A DNA stretch of 64,000 nt from Brachionus plicatilis (GCA_010279815.1 QEOQ01000180.1:1895214-1959213); one strand, 5' to 3'. Shown: positions 1 through 11,147, counted from the first letter of the stretch. Notes: generated from the letters alone by a model not told the origin. Made by a program: numbers and translations.

Positions 1-965
1 ATGATCTTGACGTTCAGCAACTGGATGAAATTATTAAAAAAATCAATCAAATTCTAAATGAATTGTTACCAAAAGTCTATGACATAAACAAAGAGGAAAT
101 CGGCGATTTAATTGAGCAAGAAATGCATAATACCACTCAAGCGATTGAGGCTGCTGTTGCCAAACTTGAGTCACTTATTAACAAGTCAAGAGAACAAGAA
201 ACAGGAGTTAAACTGGAAGTTAATGACAAAATTTTGGATAACTGCACTGGCTTGATGAAGGCAATAAAAATATTAATTATGAGGGCCAAAGATCTACAGA
301 AAGAAATAGTGGTTCAAGGAAGAGTAAGAAGTTTTAATTATTTTTTTTTCTAAATTAATTTTGTTTTTTCTAAGGGTACATCGTCTGCCAAAGAATTTTA
401 CGCCAAAAATCACAAATGGACTGAAGGTTTGGTTTCTGCAGCAAAGCTTGTCGGCTTAGGTGCCAATCTGTTAATGTATATTTAGTGCAATAAGCCCTCT
501 AACTTGTTTTAAATTTTTTATTTTAAGTGAAAAAGCTGATGTATTAATAAATGGTAATGGAAAATTGGAGGAAATTATTGTAGCCTCTAACGAAATAGCA
601 GCAAGCACGGCTCAATTGGTTGTCGCATCAAATGTCAAAGCGGACAGAGAAAGCAAAAATAGGATGGCATTAATGGAAGCAAAAACCAATGTATCAAATG
701 CAACCGCTGGACTTGTTGCCTCAGCTAAGTCTTGTATTCAGATTTTTGAAGAAAAAAGTAGCCTTTAATTTTTCTCTTGGTTATAATTATTTTTTTTCTT
801 TTTTTAGACACTCTTGATTTTTCAAATTTGAGCTTCCATCAAACGAAAAGATTGGAAATGGAAGCACAAGTTAAAGTCCTTGAGCTTGAAAAACAATTAG
901 ATAACGAAAAGCGTAAATTGTATAATTTAAGAAAACAGCACTATAAAGAAGAAACCCAAGGATAG
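1..965 (+). CDS. HIP1R: HIP1/HIP1R-family endocytic adaptor, C-terminal part (I/LWEQ actin-binding domain)
   Basis: The C-terminal ~269 residues of a Huntingtin-interacting protein 1 family adaptor, which links clathrin-coated pits to F-actin. The gene starts upstream of the window. Four exons fit GT..AG splicing with phase kept: 1-323, 375-475, 528-757 and 808-965, with introns of 50-52 nt. The reading frame in exon 1 begins at base 3. The domain is the I/LWEQ (THATCH) actin-binding module; family signatures seen are KEFYAKNHKWTEGLVSAAK, the EIAASTAQLV block, NATAGLVAS, and a closing coiled coil (VLELEKQLDNEKRKL...LRKQHY). The ends of exons 2 and 3 are set by restoring family sequence across the junctions. 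Stop TAG is at 963-965. Known from family: THATCH binds F-actin and is regulated by an upstream helix, which is visible in exon 1. HIP1 versus HIP1R cannot be settled from the tail alone; talin is excluded by the EFYAKN and LRKQHY blocks. Confidence 0.9.
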
Positions 966-1201
966 AATGTCAAACTTCATTCAACTATATCGAGCCTTTA
1001 ATAAGGTTTCTTTTTTAAAATTTTTATTCTTAAAAAATGATATAATTATGAATTTTTATTTATCAATTCTATTTTATAAGTAATTTTACATAGAATTTTT
1101 TTCTAAATAATTTTTGAAACTCTAATTAATTAAAAATTTTTGTTTAAAATTTATCTAGTAATAAATCATCCAGTTTTTAAATAAATTTTGTTTAATTGTT
1201 C

Positions 1202-1207
1202 AATAAA
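1202..1207 (+). terminator. Polyadenylation signal AATAAA of the HIP1-family gene
   Basis: A canonical AATAAA about 240 nt after the stop codon, in an AT-rich 3' UTR. It is the likely signal for the HIP1-family transcript, although in such AT-rich DNA the hexamer also occurs by chance. Confidence 0.4.
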
Positions 1208-1340
1208 ATAATAAATTTCTTACAAACATTTTTTTGTGTCTTTATTCTTAAACTCTCAAAAAATTATAAAATAGATTCTAATAATCTTGATTATTAGGAA
1301 AAAAGATGATTTTGCTATTTTATTTTATATTTTAACTTAG

Positions 1341-1565
1341 AGTTGTTTAAAAGTCACAAGTCTCAAGTCAAATCCAAGTCTGGACTTTTTTTTATTTTTT
1401 TTTCTAAAGTTCGGACTTGGACTTTAATTTTAGTGACATTAAACTGTGACTTAAACATCACAGCAATTACCTGGAAATTCAAAAAATTTATGCTGTTCAG
1501 ACTTTTTATTTTTAAATTTTTAAGTCCGGACTTGAACTTTATTTTGGAACTTTTAAACAAATTGT
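1341..1565. repeat. Small inverted-repeat (MITE-like) element with CAAGTC/GACTTG motifs
   Basis: The left end reads GTTGTTTAAAAGTCACAAG and the right end contains CTTTTAAACAA, its approximate reverse complement. Between them lie several CAAGTCCGGACTT-like palindromic pieces. The left end is repeated at about 27935-28020, which shows this is a dispersed family. It has no coding capacity; ORFs on both strands here are by-products of the inverted repeat. No clear target-site duplication was found. Confidence 0.55.
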
Positions 1566-1791
1566 TTTAACTAAAATAAGTTATTCCATCAACTTAAGTT
1601 CGTATGATACTTTCTACGCATGCTTACTTATAAGCCGGCGAACACTTACACATTGATGACTCTAAAGTCACATCGTCGAGGAAGAGGATAATTGATGTAA
1701 CCTTTAACATGTATCCAAATACCTATTTTCAAGCAGACTGGTCAAACTGACAGCTGAAGAAATTGCCAAACAAGTTATTGACAAGAATACT

Positions 1792-2146
1792 ATATTGTGA
1801 AATTTAAATACAAATTGAACAAAAATTTTTCCTTTTTTGATGAATTAAAATTAAAGTAAATAAAATGTACTTAAAAAAATACTGCAACAAAGTTTCACCT
1901 TTTTTTACTTAAAATAAAATCATTATTTTCTTTTTTTTTATTAAATTAAACCAATAATCAATTTAAATCTTATTGGTATTTTATTTTTTGTCTTATTAAA
2001 ACATGAGAAAAATTATTTTACGTTAATAAAGGTGCAACAAAGTATGTTGCACTATGTTGCAGTATTTTTTCTAATATTTAACTTTAATTTTAATTCATCA
2101 AAAAAGGAAGAATTTTTGTTCAATTTGTATTTGAATTTCACAATAC
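1792..2146. repeat. Inverted repeat with ~100-bp arms
   Basis: The left arm (1792-1894) and right arm (about 2055-2146) are reverse complements with scattered mismatches. Shared blocks include AAATACAAATTGAACAAAAA, CCTTTTTTGATGAATTAAAA and ACTGCAACA. The spacer is about 160 bp of AT-rich DNA. The structure fits a foldback MITE. The base pairs just outside do not show a convincing target duplication. Confidence 0.6.
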
Positions 2147-2930
2147 CCAAGAAACCTGCTTCAAAATTGTTGCCGAACCTCATCATCCTGACTGATGATG
2201 ATTATAAACTTAGTGAATTTCTTGTACAAAATCTTGTCTTTATTTTAATATATTTTCGTGGGAATGCTATCACATACTAAAATATGACTTACATTCCTGA
2301 TGAGCACACAACCAGAATAACACACAAAAAGCTATTAAGTTAAAAAAATATTTTAAGTATTTTTCGCTTAGTTAACAAGATTTGGGAGTGAATATGTCAT
2401 TTTTGAATTTAAAATTATTTTGTCAACTTATCGGACCTGATCAAATTTAAGTCTTTGAACTCAAAACAAAATTAACCAGATTGTAATCAATTTTTTAGAT
2501 TTCACAAGAGATTAAGAAAACGGCAAAGTTAATTTTCTTACAAACATTCCAAAAATAAAACTCTTTTTCATTTATTGAATTTGATAAAAATGAACTTTGA
2601 AAAATTTTATATTGAGACGAATTGAAGCAAAATATTTTTAAGGAATATAAAAAATAAAAAATTATTTTAAATTTTAAGAAAATATATAAAATATACCTTT
2701 TTTTTGGATCTTACTAGCGAGATTTTATCTTGCAATTTTTTAATTTAATTTAGATTGGTTTAAAAGTAATTGTAAATTAAGAATTGAAACAATTTTAAAA
2801 AACTGTTTTAAATTAAAATATAATTTGATAAATTACTGTAATTTACTGTAAAATTTTGCTTTATCTTATTCTTTAAATATGAAATATTGTTTGTTTACAA
2901 TTACTCAAAATAAACAATACTAAATACATA

Positions 2931-3336
2931 CAGTGGTGTTTCGAATTTAGTAATTTACAATAATTTACGTAAAAAATATAAAATTTACCAAATTTTACGT
3001 AAAATATTGTAAATTTACAAAATTAAAAAAACGTAAATTTATCAGATTTTACATAAATTAATGTTTAAAATAAAATGTCCAAAAAATTGAAATAATTTGG
3101 TAATTCCAATGAAAGGAATTGAAAAGACATTGAAATTAAATTGCACTTTTGGCATTCAATTTCATTTCAATTTTTTACAAATTTTTTTTTTTAAGATAAA
3201 TTTACGGAAAATATTCGAAATTTGCCAATTTTTACGTAAAATCTGAAAAATTTACGTTTTTTAACTTTTGTAAATTTACGTAAATTTAATATTTTTACGT
3301 AAATTATCGTGAATTACTAAATCTGGAACACCACTG
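2931..3336. mobile_element. Palindromic MITE, CAGTGGTG/CACCACTG family
   Basis: A 406-bp element that starts CAGTGGTGTTTCGAATTTAG and ends GGAACACCACTG. The arms are long inverted repeats rich in TTTACGTAAA. TA precedes the left end; the right flank is TT, probably a mutated TA. Relatives lie at 13085-13273, 48932-49140 and 49332-49885, the last with a clean TA duplication. TA duplications and CAGTG-type ends suggest mobilisation by a Tc1/mariner-like transposase, which is an inference. No ORF. Confidence 0.7.
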
Positions 3337-3580
3337 TTCTTTAATTAAGAATTTAAATTTTCTTTTGGAATGCTTTTATTAAAATTTAAAATGCAGTAGA
3401 AAAAATCGTTTGTTCAAGAGTTAAATGAGATTTTAAAAAAATTTAATTTTTCAGGATAAAGTCTAAAATAATTCTTTATTAAAAAAGGCGCAAGCAAAAA
3501 ATATCTGATTTTTTTGGAAAAATTTATTTAAAAAAACTTAATTCTTAGAAAAAAAAATCTTTTATTTTTTGAATTTAAAT

Positions 3581-4450
3581 TTATGTCCAATTTTTTAATT
3601 CATCTGTGCACATAGCGACCCATTTAGTATACTCTTCATATGGATCAATTAAATCTTCGGAAGTGACCGAAATCGATTGTTCGATTGAAAAAATACTATT
3701 TGTGTCAAATTTAAAATCCAAAGAATCTGGTAAACTATCATTTAAGTAATCACGATTCGTTTTGAAATTCTTTTTTTCTTTTCGTTTCCGAATGTGCTGT
3801 ATAATGTCGATTATTCCAGCTGCCATCTCGATCAGTTCAGACACTTTCTGCCTTCTCGAGTTAACAAATCTATCATATGAATTTAATGGTACTTTATTAA
3901 ATTGAGCTTTGGACACTCGTGAAAAATGTATCCTCGGTATTAAATGTCGGTCAAAATTCATATCGGAAAGATAATTAATTATCATTTCTTCATAAATTTT
4001 AAGAACAGTCGTTATATAGTTATATGAACAATAAGAAACAAAATGATATTGATATTTGGAAATTGGATTTTCTGTATCAAAATATTTTCTCCTTAATTTA
4101 GAAAATTCACTATCAAATGGAAAATAATAATATTTTGAATTTTGTAAGCACAAAAACTTAGATTCGTTTGGTTCATATTTTGCTCTTGGAAACCTGTCTG
4201 TTTTTGGTAAAAATTTAGGAGCGTTTTTGGGACTTAACCGATTTTTGACATAATTGTTTCTGTATTCATTTTCTGGCTTAGATGAAAGTGAACCAAAGCT
4301 TGATACAGAGTTGCAATCAAAAGATGATCTAGATTTGAAAGAATTCAGATTAGAACTCGGTCTGTGGTAGAAATTACGCTTGCTTAAATTTTTGATTTCT
4401 GGTAAAAAAATTTTACTCTGATCGTCTTTTTTAGGATTATTTCCGATCAT
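3581..4450 (-). CDS. Unrecognised serine-rich protein, paralogue of the protein at 7907-8860
   Basis: A 289-residue ORF starting at ATG 4450. I do not recognise the family. The N-terminal ~130 residues are basic and rich in Ser, Asn and Arg, probably disordered. The C-terminal half looks structured and matches the other copy in three blocks: about residues 135-178 (..KIYEEMIINYLSDMNFD..., LIPRI), 199-228 (a hydrophobic helix SELIEMAAGIIDIIQ followed by basic residues) and 267-287 (IDPYEEYTKWVAMCTDELKN). No signal peptide or membrane segment is seen. A splice-acceptor-like TTTTTTTTAG lies ~20 nt upstream, so a 5' UTR intron or a trans-splice site is possible. AATAAA (minus strand, 3561-3566) lies ~15 nt past the stop. 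The shared C-terminus supports a real protein. Confidence 0.65.
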   Translation of the reverse strand: MIGNNPKKDDQSKIFLPEIKNLSKRNFYHRPSSNLNSFKSRSSFDCNSVSSFGSLSSKPENEYRNNYVKNRLSPKNAPKFLPKTDRFPRAKYEPNESKFLCLQNSKYYYFPFDSEFSKLRRKYFDTENPISKYQYHFVSYCSYNYITTVLKIYEEMIINYLSDMNFDRHLIPRIHFSRVSKAQFNKVPLNSYDRFVNSRRQKVSELIEMAAGIIDIIQHIRKRKEKKNFKTNRDYLNDSLPDSLDFKFDTNSIFSIEQSISVTSEDLIDPYEEYTKWVAMCTDELKNWT

Positions 4451-5289
4451 TTTCCTAAACCATAATAATTAAAATCTAAAAAAAATTTATTTGAAAATAA
4501 TGAGACCTAACATTTTATTTATCTTTTTCAAAGACATTTATTTATCTTTTACTATCAGCTATAATTTAATTTAACTTATTCAAAACTCAATTGCTATTAT
4601 CAAATCGCATATTATTATGATTTAATTAGATTAAAATTTTAATTCTATGAATAAACTGTTGATTTTTGTTTTTAAATTGATAAAGTGAAAAAAAAATTTA
4701 ATTACCTAAAACTTTTACATTAATTTAAAAATTTTATCTAAAAAACGAAAAGAAATTAGTAACCAATTTAAATAAAGTTTATTTTTCAATTTTTTTGAGC
4801 AAAATAGTAAAATTTTCGATTAACAACTAAATCTTTTTTATTTTAGTTCTTTTATTTTTTACTTCCTTTTTGCTCACTTTTTTATCCTTTTTACATACAA
4901 ATAGACTCAGGTTTCACTTCAATCCTAATTCCAAGAAAGATTCCATATGAATCCAGACCAGAAATATTTTTAAATTTGATAGAGACCAAGACGAATTTGT
5001 AATTCAAATAGTTGATTTCTAAGGCTGAGAGTGACATCTTAAGCCATGCTGATGAAATTTGAGCTTTATTATTATTTTAATTTATTAGCTTAAAGCCTCA
5101 TAGACAAAAGAAGAAAAGAGAAATGCTTAGTGAAAAGTTTCAAAAAAATAAAAAGTACAAGCTGTTTTACAAATTAATTTTGATTTAAACATTTAAGTTA
5201 AAAAAATATACCTTCAAAAGGTCATTTAACATATTATAAAAATAATAATTGTTTAAATTCGATACCATATTTAGTTTAATTGTAAGACA
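4451..5289. other. Intergenic, nothing recognisable
   Basis: AT-rich DNA between the first serine-rich gene and the LINE relic. I see no convincing ORF, RNA gene or terminal repeats. Confidence 0.5.
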
Positions 5290-6385
5290 ACAAACTTCAC
5301 CGAGTCAACTAGACCTCGATTTTTTCCAAGAATAAATGATCAATAAAAGCTATTGAAGTCTTGGTATTCTAGCCATTTACATCAATACAAATTTTTTTTC
5401 CAACATTGCTGAGTTTCTTACACAACGAAGTATTTTTCTGGTCATAAATTTTGTAGTTTTCAATAAGAAACACCAAAATATTTTGTTTTTCTTAAAGTTT
5501 TTCTACCATCTCTAAACGTAAGGATTCCAACAAAGGTCTAAATTTAGTAAATTTCCTAATTCCAGACGGTCTCTTAATTAACAAATTCTGCCTGGATGAA
5601 GATTAAAAAAACATATAAAATGTTACTAAAACATATAAAAAGTGAATCAGGCATTTTTATTTTATAAAAATATGAATCAAAACATAAACTTATTTTTAAA
5701 TTCTGTGAATAAAACATAAATTAAATTTATCAAAAAGTGATCCAAAACATATAAATTTATACAAAGTATAAAAAAAATTTAAGTCAATTTGATCAATAAA
5801 AAAGGTTAAAATCTCAATTTTTTCTTTATGTTTTGTTTTTTAAGATTAACATTTTATATGTTTTTTTAATCTTCTTCCATTCTGCCTTATGTCAAGTTCA
5901 TTTAATTTCTTTCGCCAATATAGATCAAGTCCAAATGGAAACGAAAGATTGATTGGCAAAACTGCTTGTACAAAAAACTGACCAAATACAGACATGCAGA
6001 CTTAGGTTTACAGGCTAACCCGTACAAATATTAAAAACTCCTTTCAACTTTCTTCCACATTTCATCAACAAAATTCCAAAAGAGGTCGTTATCTCTTATT
6101 GGGAGACCTAAATATTCTGTATTCTGTGCTTGCGGTATCACAGAACCGTTAAAATTAAAGTTATAACTAAAGATTTATCTTTTTGTAAAGAAGGCGTACA
6201 GATTTGCTTAGGTTAAAGTCAATTTTCTACCATTGAGCAAATTTTGAACATTTGTCCAGCAGTATTTGGCAATGACCAGAAAAAAATAGCTTGTATCACA
6301 ATGAGCTTTATATCTTTTAAGTTTATCACTAAAATCAAGACGTGCTGGACAATGTGCACATGTTCGATGTAAATTACTCATTTTA
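5290..6385 (-). pseudogene. LINE (non-LTR retrotransposon) reverse-transcriptase C-terminal relic
   Basis: Read on the minus strand, broken frames encode the end of a LINE ORF2: a C-x2-C patch (ENTRY with HRTCAHCPARLDF), then EYLGLPI, an SLYGLxCKP-like block (read as YLYGLACKPKSAC), YKQFCQSIFR and a terminal LDIRQN / LLIKRPSGIRKF stretch ending at a stop. This is the region after the catalytic RT core where thumb-like and C-terminal sequences lie; the YxDD core is absent. The copy has several stops, so it is dead. It is interrupted at 5593-5878 by a small transposon. A different LINE lineage from the one at 7140-7676. Confidence 0.7.
5593..5878. mobile_element. 286-bp non-autonomous DNA transposon inside the LINE relic, 8-bp target duplication
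   Basis: The ends are inverted repeats of about 30 bp: TGGATGAAGATTAAAAAAAC at the left and the mirror image ending TTAATCTTCTTCC at the right. The 8 bases ATTCTGCC occur at 5585-5592 and again at 5879-5886. Discounting the element and one duplication, the LINE frame runs on (RQN then LLIK). There is no ORF inside. An 8-bp duplication is typical of hAT-type transposons, but the ends are not a known hAT consensus to me. Confidence 0.8.
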
Positions 6386-7139
6386 ACAATGAATTTACAA
6401 AATATACTGAAAATTTAATAAATTGTAAAAAATAATCAATTATTGAAAATGACACTTGAAAATGAAGAAATTTTATCTGAGATTGAATAAAAATAAAAAT
6501 CAACTAACATAATTTTCATTTGTACATTTTTTTATTTTCGTTGTTATTAATTTAAATAACTAAAGGCTCGTTTTTTTTAACTTAAAAAAAAATATCTTTA
6601 GAAAAGAAATTAGGCGGTGTTTAAATTTTAATGTGTTTTACACACTTAAAAAAGGTTTAGGAAGTTTTTTCCCCGTCGAGGTCCCGATGACATGAGGGTA
6701 ATTGTGGGACCCAAATAGCACTAAACCCTGAATTTTTTATTTTAAGAGCAATTTAATTTAATGAAATTAATTAAATTTTTAAAAATGTTGTAAATTTTTA
6801 AAAATCTTTATTATTGACCAAGAAATGAACATTTTAAGTATAAAGTTGATAATTGATATTTACATGTATTTTTAGTAAGTTTCGATTTTTGATATTTTTG
6901 GATTCAGCTCGTGAAGAACTTAAATAAAATAAGTCAAGTGGACTCAAGATTGACTTCTTCTCTTCAACACGTCAAAATGTGTGGTCATGCATCATGGTCA
7001 TAAAAACAAAAATTTTGCTTATTTTATCAATGACAAGCAGTTATCAACTTCATAAACCGAAAAAGACAAATCTGAAATAGAAAAATCAAGTGATAGCAAT
7101 GGTTAGGTCGCACCAGGAAATCATTCACTCGTTTTCGAT
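6386..7139. other. Intergenic, nothing recognisable
   Basis: AT-rich spacer. A short GC-richer patch at 6670-6715 (TTTTTTCCCCGTCGAGGTCC) stands out from the background, but no feature could be assigned to it. Confidence 0.4.
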
Positions 7140-7676
7140 TGTAACTTGTTTAGATCTCTGTATTTGACTTTTGTTCGTCCTCTTTTGGAATTTGCAGTGC
7201 CTGGTTGGTCTCCAAATCTTAAATCTGACTGTGAATGCTGAAAGGATTCAAAACAGATCTACGAAATTTGTTTTTTCAATTAGTAACTAACGGTATAAAA
7301 GCAGATTGAAGACATTCAACATTCCAAATTTGGTGGAAAGAAAAAAAAGAGGTGATCTTATTCAATTGTACAATTTTATGCACGGAATAGAATTGGTTGA
7401 AAAAATCAACAATTTTAATGTCACAAAAAATCAAGGAAGAGGTCACTGTTTCAAATATCACAAAGAAATTTCGAGGTTTCAACAAAAAGATAACTTTTTT
7501 TCCAACAGAACCGCAAACATATGGGAACTCGCTGCCAAATCATTTAGTTAAAGCCCCTAATGTTAACAGCTTTAAAGCAGGCATTGATTGCTGGATGAGT
7601 AGTAATCAATCATATCAGCTGTCTTAGTGTGCCTTGTCAGCACACTTACTGGCTGGAACTACTACTACTACTACTA
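7140..7676 (+). pseudogene. LINE 3' end relic with (CTA)n tail
   Basis: Broken plus-strand frames encode the C-terminus of a non-LTR retrotransposon reverse transcriptase: LFRSLYLTFVRPLLEFAVPG, then after a frameshift and stop KKRGDLIQLYNFMHGIELVE, and finally FKAGIDCWM. After the stop comes a short 3' UTR (CTTGTCAGCACACTTACTGG) and a (CTA)n microsatellite tail at 7660-7675. A second copy of this family lies at 32600-33003 with the same 3' end. 5'-truncated, as is usual for LINEs. Confidence 0.8.
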
Positions 7677-7906
7677 AAATATTTTAAAATTCAAAATTTT
7701 GATTTTTTTCATATTTTCCCATATGCTTTAAAATCTCTAAATATAAAAAGAAAGCTAAGTTTTAATTAAATCTTAATATCGAAAATTAAAATCGATGACT
7801 TGGTCACAATTTCACACAAATTCATTAAATTCAGAAAAAAATTTTAATTTTATTTTTTTAAAAATAAATAATAAAAACTGAATTAAATTACAATAGTTTT
7901 AAAATT

Positions 7907-8860
7907 TTAATTTTTCAATTCATTTGTACACAAAAAAACCCATTTTGTAAAAACTTCTAAAGGATCATAGACATCTAAAGAGTCTATTGAATTGGTATGA
8001 TATGAGACCATGCTTACTGAATCATTTTGAAGCCTGAATATATCACCTATCGACTCTGGTTTGCTAAAAGAAAAGTGTCTTTTTTTGCTTTTCTCAATTA
8101 AATCTATTATCTTCATTGCTATTTCAATCAAGTAAGAAATTCGAAGTCTTTTGCTTTCCATAATTTCATTCTGGCCTGATTGCATTTCTGGTAGAGAATT
8201 GGTTTTTAAACCGAATATGTGAGGCTTAAGTGCTATTTGAATTCTTGGCAATGAATCAGAGTCATAATTCATCCGCGATAGACCGGAAACAATCAATTCT
8301 TCATACATTTGTAGCATTGTAATTTGGGCATCATATGAAAGAAGCGAAGTGACATGATGCTTGATTCGACTAGAACAATTGTTCATGTCCAAGTCAAAAA
8401 ATGAATTCCTAAGACTGGCTTTGCTACTGTTGTCTTTATGGATGAGAGAATTTCGTCTATTGATGGAATTTTCACTTCGGAAATTATTTAAATTTGATCT
8501 AAGAGATGATCTGCGGGAAAGAATGGTCTCTGGAGCTTTCAACTCATTAATAGATAACCTTTTGTTCTCTTTTTTACCAAACGGCTTTGAATTAAAAAAA
8601 TTTCTTGATTTCACATCTCTCGGATTGTCATTTTGCTCAAAAATATCAAACTGGGAATCTGTGGATAATTTTCGATTTTCTATCATGATGCCTGGAACTG
8701 TAAGTCTTTGTTGACCGTCTAATTTATCCATTGATGAAATTGGATGAATTAGATTCAAATGAGACATAAAATTTGATTTTGAATCGGATCTATCAACTGA
8801 TTTTTTGATGGGTTGACTTAGGCTCGTGATAATTTTTGGAGTTGCTTTTGTTTGAACCAT
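7907..8860 (-). CDS. Unrecognised serine-rich protein, paralogue of the protein at 3581-4450
   Basis: A ~317-residue protein if the first ATG (8858-8860) is used; the open frame extends to 8890 but only from a TTG. The family is not recognised. The N-terminal half is polar with many Ser/Arg/Asn (for example RRSSLRSNLNNFR). The C-terminal half shares with the other copy an LxMYEELI...LSRMNYDS...LPRI block, an LIEIAMKIIDLIEKSKKR helix and a C-terminal DPLEVFTKWVFLCTNELKN. Length, orientation and architecture match, so the two are tandem paralogues 3.5 kb apart with LINE relics between them. A splice-acceptor-like CTTTAG is just upstream at about 8896. AATAAA (minus strand) is at 7849-7854. No transmembrane segment. 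Function unknown. Confidence 0.65.
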   Translation of the reverse strand: MVQTKATPKIITSLSQPIKKSVDRSDSKSNFMSHLNLIHPISSMDKLDGQQRLTVPGIMIENRKLSTDSQFDIFEQNDNPRDVKSRNFFNSKPFGKKENKRLSINELKAPETILSRRSSLRSNLNNFRSENSINRRNSLIHKDNSSKASLRNSFFDLDMNNCSSRIKHHVTSLLSYDAQITMLQMYEELIVSGLSRMNYDSDSLPRIQIALKPHIFGLKTNSLPEMQSGQNEIMESKRLRISYLIEIAMKIIDLIEKSKKRHFSFSKPESIGDIFRLQNDSVSMVSYHTNSIDSLDVYDPLEVFTKWVFLCTNELKN

Positions 8861-9050
8861 TGCAGATTGTTTATAAAGATTTGAAGACAAAAATCTAAAG
8901 ATTATTTTTAAAAAACCTTGATAAAATTCTATAATGCATTTAATGAATTCTTAGGAATTAAATTGTGTTTTTGTGAGAAAATTTGATTTAAAACAGAATT
9001 AAAAAAATTGGATGTTTCATTTTGGCTTCGATAATTTTCTTAAATTTACC

Positions 9051-9132
9051 TTAATCAAAATCATTGATTATTTTTTTAAGATCGCTTTTGCTATGTCTAC
9101 CTGATTTTTGAAGCTTCCTAATTTTTTCTAAG
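9051..9132 (-). other. Candidate terminal exon of an unidentified minus-strand gene
   Basis: After a good splice acceptor (TTTTTCGTTTTAG) an open frame of 26 codons follows, reading LEKIRKLQKSGRHSKSDL then KKIINDFD and a TAA stop. The composition (charged, helical, no low-complexity bias) is more protein-like than the surroundings. It could be the last exon of a gene upstream, or a relic of a third copy of the neighbouring family; no sequence match to that family is visible. Confidence 0.3.
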
Positions 9133-10681
9133 CTAAAACGAAAAATACAAAAATGTTTTTCGGAAAAAAATTTCAATTGAAAAATTTTCTTTTACAATTA
9201 TACCAACGTATATTATATAACCAGAACAATCAGTTTTTTGGTTTAACACAGATTTAATTAGAGTTGGCATTTAATTTTTTGATAGCTCCCGGAAATGTTA
9301 AATTTGAAAAAAAATTTATTTGCTTTTTAAAATAAATTGTATTTGATTAAAATAAGCATTGGATGTGCTTTAGAAAATTTAACCAAAGCAAAGCTAATTG
9401 CCTAGATACAAAATCTCATTAAATAAATTAATTGCTTTTTTGTTTTATTTTAAGATAATTTTTTCTTCTTCTTAAATAATTGCGATTCCACCCAAGCCTA
9501 AAAAGCGAATTTAAAAGCTATTTTTAAATTGTATCGGATATGATGTATGACGATAAATTAAAAATATAAGGCGAAATTATTTTCTAAAAATAATTTTAAA
9601 AAATTAAGTAAATCTTTTTTTCTGAATAAAAGATGCTTTTAATTGAATTCTTAGAATTTTAGCTTTTAAATGAAGTTTTATATATTCCTTCAAGGTGAAA
9701 ATTTCCAATTAGTTTATTAAAAAAATTTCTTGTTTCAGAAAAGAAAAGCTTGAAAAATATTTGCATTCGGTTTATTATTTCAGTTCATGAAAATTTTATA
9801 CTGTATATTTTATCCAATTTTATATTTAACTCAAACACATAGGAGTACGTGAAGTTGATTTTATTTCGTTCATTTCAATTCGGATAAACCTTAATAATTT
9901 TTTTAAGAATAGTGATTTGTATATGTTACATTTTCCTAAATTTTTGAAATTTGAAATTTTGAAATTTTTGAAAAGATAGTCAATTGATTCATTTTGGTTT
10001 AAATTGCAGATTTTTTTTTGAAGAATGTTAATTTTTGGTGAAGCAGAATTTTCACAAAATGTAACATTTTTTAAAAAAAAAATTTAATCAATAACTTAAT
10101 AAAATTTACTTATTCTTACTGGATGATAACTTAATCAAAAAAATGAAAAAGCCTAATAAAATTTTTTCATGATAGATGTATGTAATTTTCAAAAATGTTT
10201 CTTTTAAAGCCTATATACTAGTTGAGATTAACTTAATTTTGTGTAAATTTATTTATAATATTTTAATCAATTAATAAATATATTGCTAACCATGCATCAG
10301 ATAACATGCGCATTATCCAATTGATAAATCTTAAATATATGTATGATTTAAAATAAATTTGGTCGATTAATTTTCTGAGTTAATTAAAAAAAATTCTAAA
10401 AATTAAATATTAAGTAATGATTCTATTAATATCTAATCATTTACAACCATATTTAAAGAATTTCTGCTCATTCTTAATTAAACTAATCTTAGTTATTTTT
10501 TGGAAAAATTTTAGATCTTCAACTCAAAAGCTCATTTTTTAACAAACTGAATCAAGACAATGAAATTTATTTGAAGTTTTAAGGGTTTCAATTTTAAAGC
10601 TTAGAAAGTGAATACTGTGTTAAATTAAATTTAAGTAAAAAAAGCGACATATTTTCGTCAGGTTAATGCAGCAAATTTAGA
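9133..10681. other. Intergenic, nothing recognisable
   Basis: AT-rich DNA with runs of A and T. No ORF with protein-like composition, no terminal repeats and no RNA gene seen. Confidence 0.5.
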
Positions 10682-11147
10682 TCAATTTATAGTATAATTT
10701 TTATCTAAATTTTTAAAATGGTTGTATTCTATCATTAATATACAAAAAATTAAAGTGATTAATAATATCATTATTGATGTGATCAGTCTTGCTAAATAAA
10801 ATATAATGATTACAATTCCAATAAACATTTTGGACGAGACCCATTCGATCTTTCTTTCTAAGTATAAAATTTTAACATTTAACAATAATTTTTTTTAAAT
10901 TTCTAGGATTTATTTTTAAAAACTCTGTTAAAATTGAAATAAATATGTTTTTTATTATAATGAAATAAATTTTGCAACAATTTTTGTTCCAAACTCTATC
11001 GCCGCGGGAAATGTGATGGTAAAAAAATGCTCGAAAAACTGGGTAAAATTTTGGTTCACAAATTTCAAGTTTATAAAATGTTGGGCCAATAATCTTTCTA
11101 AAAATTAGCAAGATAATTTTAAAAATAAATAATGCCAAAAAAATCAT
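10682..11147 (-). other. Possible small two-exon membrane protein gene
   Basis: Two minus-strand ORFs lie close together: 10872-11147 (91 aa) starts with a hydrophobic segment and then has a soluble-looking stretch (FYKLEICEPKFYPVF, HHISRGDRVWNKNC); 10682-10885 (67 aa) holds a long hydrophobic stretch of about 30 residues (FIGIVIIIFYLARL...). A splice acceptor (TTTATACTTAG) near 10861 could join them by a short intron, but no good donor is evident. AT-rich DNA often yields Ile/Phe/Leu-rich spurious ORFs, so this is weak. Confidence 0.2.

Noticed and set aside
1343..1570. Overlapping ORFs on both strands
   Set aside because: Product of an inverted repeat; Phe/Leu/Lys-rich low complexity.
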